DNA of 64,000 bases from Saprospiraceae bacterium (GTDB lineage: Bacteria; Bacteroidota; Bacteroidia; Chitinophagales; Saprospiraceae): the NCBI GenBank assembly GCA_016717265.1, contig JADKFX010000001.1, positions 1,934,501-1,998,500 of the forward strand, in the 5' to 3' direction. Below the pieces are notes generated by a model. The model ran no database searches. It was not told the DNA's origin and saw only the letters and a list, made by a program, of their open reading frames with translations. Both the position numbers and the translations under genes were made by a program. Of this stretch, positions 62,699 through 64,000 are shown piece after piece (the first letter of the stretch is position 1; every line of letters begins with the position of its first letter).

Positions 62699-64000
62699 TT
62701 AATTATTAATAAAGTTAAAGAGCGATATCATTTTTAAGTCTGTGTTGTTTAAATTATTTTGATTTGTTATGCAATGGATCTTTTTAAATTCACCGGGATT
62801 CAAGTCAAAATAATTTGGGAAAAAGGAGGATGTTGCATCTTCATATATATAAACACTTTTTGCTAGTTGTTTGCTTTTCAAAGTTATAAAAAATCCATTT
62901 GTTGTTTTTTCAATAGTGTCTATTGCAATTTCCGGGTCATTTAATTTTAATTTATTGAATTTATCCAAAAAATAACATTGACTATTCCATTGATTTTTGT
63001 ATTTCCATTTAAGGAGTATGTAATGCGTTTCACGAATATCAAGTTTTTTAAAATTGAAAGGAATTTTCAAAAGTTCTAAAGAACTATTTTCTTCGATTGT
63101 GCCATTCCATTTTTCAGATTTCAAAACATTCCCTGTAAAATCTTGTATTAGGATTTCCAATTCAACATTTGTAGGTTCTAGAAAATCGGAAACAGCATGA
63201 ATGGTTAAATCCATTTCATTTGCATTCGCTGTAAAAAGTATTGGACGAAATGCATTTTTAACTTCGTGTTGCAATGCTTTCCATTTACCGAAATAATCTC
63301 TTCCAGACCAGGATATTCCAGGCCAACAATCATTAAACTGCCAGTATAAACTACCCATGCAGTAAGGCTTTGCCTTGCGGTGAGCACGTATAATTTTACA
63401 AATTCCTTCTGCTTGCGTGATTTGGTTAAGGTAGATAAGCGATTCAAAATTTTTCGCTTCCGGAAAATCTCTATTGATATATTGATTGATTAATTTATTT
63501 CCTCTTGGATGTTTTTGGTGATTGCGCAAAGAGTGAGAATCAAGATCTAATTCATTTTCTGAAGCAAATTGTTTAATGGTTGAAATTGCAGGTAAGGATT
63601 GAAAACCAAATTCGCTCATAAAGCGTGGAATTCGATCTTCCAATTTTTCAAATGGCATTTCATCATGCCAAAGACCCCAATCATGTGCATCTCCTTCTGA
63701 AATAAATTTATCATCGCCTCTGCCAAACAAAGGGGAGGATTCCCAATAACTATTTAAATTGCTATATTTCCGGACTGTATTTGGTAGAATAGCATTAAAC
63801 AATTTCTGATAATCATTCCAAATTCTTTCTTTATTTTCATTTGAAATAAGAAATTGCCAACCCCATCTATGCCAACCTTCATTGTTTTCATTATTCCCAC
63901 ACCAAAGTGCAATACAGGCAAATTGGGAAAGCCGTTGTACTTGTTCTTCTGCTTCTATAGAAGCATTTAACAGAAAACTTGAATCGCCTGGATACATTCC
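62699..64000 (-). CDS. Beta-mannosidase-like GH2 glycoside hydrolase, C-terminal part (5' end outside window)
   Basis: The visible 433 residues run off the window edge, so the N-terminal sandwich domains are missing. The catalytic domain shows the acid/base motif ALWCGNNEN and the nucleophile motif MSEFGFQS, both typical of GH2 beta-mannosidases. GSLYWQFNDCWPGISWSGRDYFGKWKALQHE follows, then C-terminal Ig-like domains (about 240-430). It removes terminal beta-mannose from oligosaccharides. It is the upstream partner of hutU on the minus strand. Whether it has a signal peptide cannot be seen. Confidence 0.88.
   Translation of the reverse strand, partial: GMYPGDSSFLLNASIEAEEQVQRLSQFACIALWCGNNENNEGWHRWGWQFLISNENKERIWNDYQKLFNAILPNTVRKYSNLNSYWESSPLFGRGDDKFISEGDAHDWGLWHDEMPFEKLEDRIPRFMSEFGFQSLPAISTIKQFASENELDLDSHSLRNHQKHPRGNKLINQYINRDFPEAKNFESLIYLNQITQAEGICKIIRAHRKAKPYCMGSLYWQFNDCWPGISWSGRDYFGKWKALQHEVKNAFRPILFTANANEMDLTIHAVSDFLEPTNVELEILIQDFTGNVLKSEKWNGTIEENSSLELLKIPFNFKKLDIRETHYILLKWKYKNQWNSQCYFLDKFNKLKLNDPEIAIDTIEKTTNGFFITLKSKQLAKSVYIYEDATSSFFPNYFDLNPGEFKKIHCITNQNNLNNTDLKMISLFNFINN

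Noticed and set aside
1..64000. CRISPR arrays, tRNA or rRNA genes, insertion sequences, prophage or integrase genes
   Set aside because: I looked for repeat-spacer periodicity, cloverleaf-like motifs, transposase-like products and attachment repeats and saw none that I can support.

Overview
The window is AT-rich bacterial DNA that reads as Bacteroidota. The evidence is type IX secretion sorting domains, the gliding ABC genes gldA, gldF and gldG, a DUF1800/DUF1501 pair, scarce Shine-Dalgarno sites, and -7 boxes of the TAnnTTTG type (best at 5892-5921, TTG-N19-TAttTTTG). The gene set and low GC fit Saprospiria or a near relative, but that placement is inference. I see no tRNA, rRNA, CRISPR array, insertion sequence or prophage.

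Layout. 1-5800: the tail of an unknown gene, then a five-gene block: a soluble coiled-coil protein, a membrane-anchored PspA/ESCRT-III-like coiled-coil protein, a substrate-binding protein fused to an OmpA peptidoglycan-binding domain, an ABC permease and an ABC ATPase. This is the best candidate here for a poorly described system, perhaps one for envelope sensing or maintenance. 5900-13000: aspartate kinase; a barnase-like RNase overlapping its barstar inhibitor; an RND pump with its adaptor but no TolC gene. 13278-23656: a lone HsdR_N nuclease-fold protein and a polysaccharide locus (flippase, polymerase/ligase, hexapeptide acyltransferase, glycosyltransferase, asparagine synthase, two methyltransferases, another glycosyltransferase-like protein).

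23900-34600: gldA-gldF-gldG; a PolX relative whose polymerase active site looks dead while its PHP nuclease site is intact; a DUF1573 lipoprotein; UbiA; RdgB; IlvE; a DUF1761 protein; a reductive-dehalogenase-like iron-sulfur protein. 34900-43400: secreted proteins, including a DUF1800-DUF1501-T9SS operon and a divergent 1175-residue Asp-box propeller protein. The space between these two units carries twin 18-bp palindromes.

43400-64000: glycosyltransferase, FtsK, saccharopine dehydrogenase-like protein, acyl-CoA dehydrogenase, a secreted hypothetical protein, an SRPBCC protein, a TolC-HlyD-ABC exporter operon whose two ATPases show complementary degenerate sites, a coiled-coil helix-hairpin-helix protein, a CBS protein, urocanate hydratase, and the C-terminal part of a GH2 beta-mannosidase cut by the window edge.

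All family calls come from reading motifs in the translations; no database search was run.
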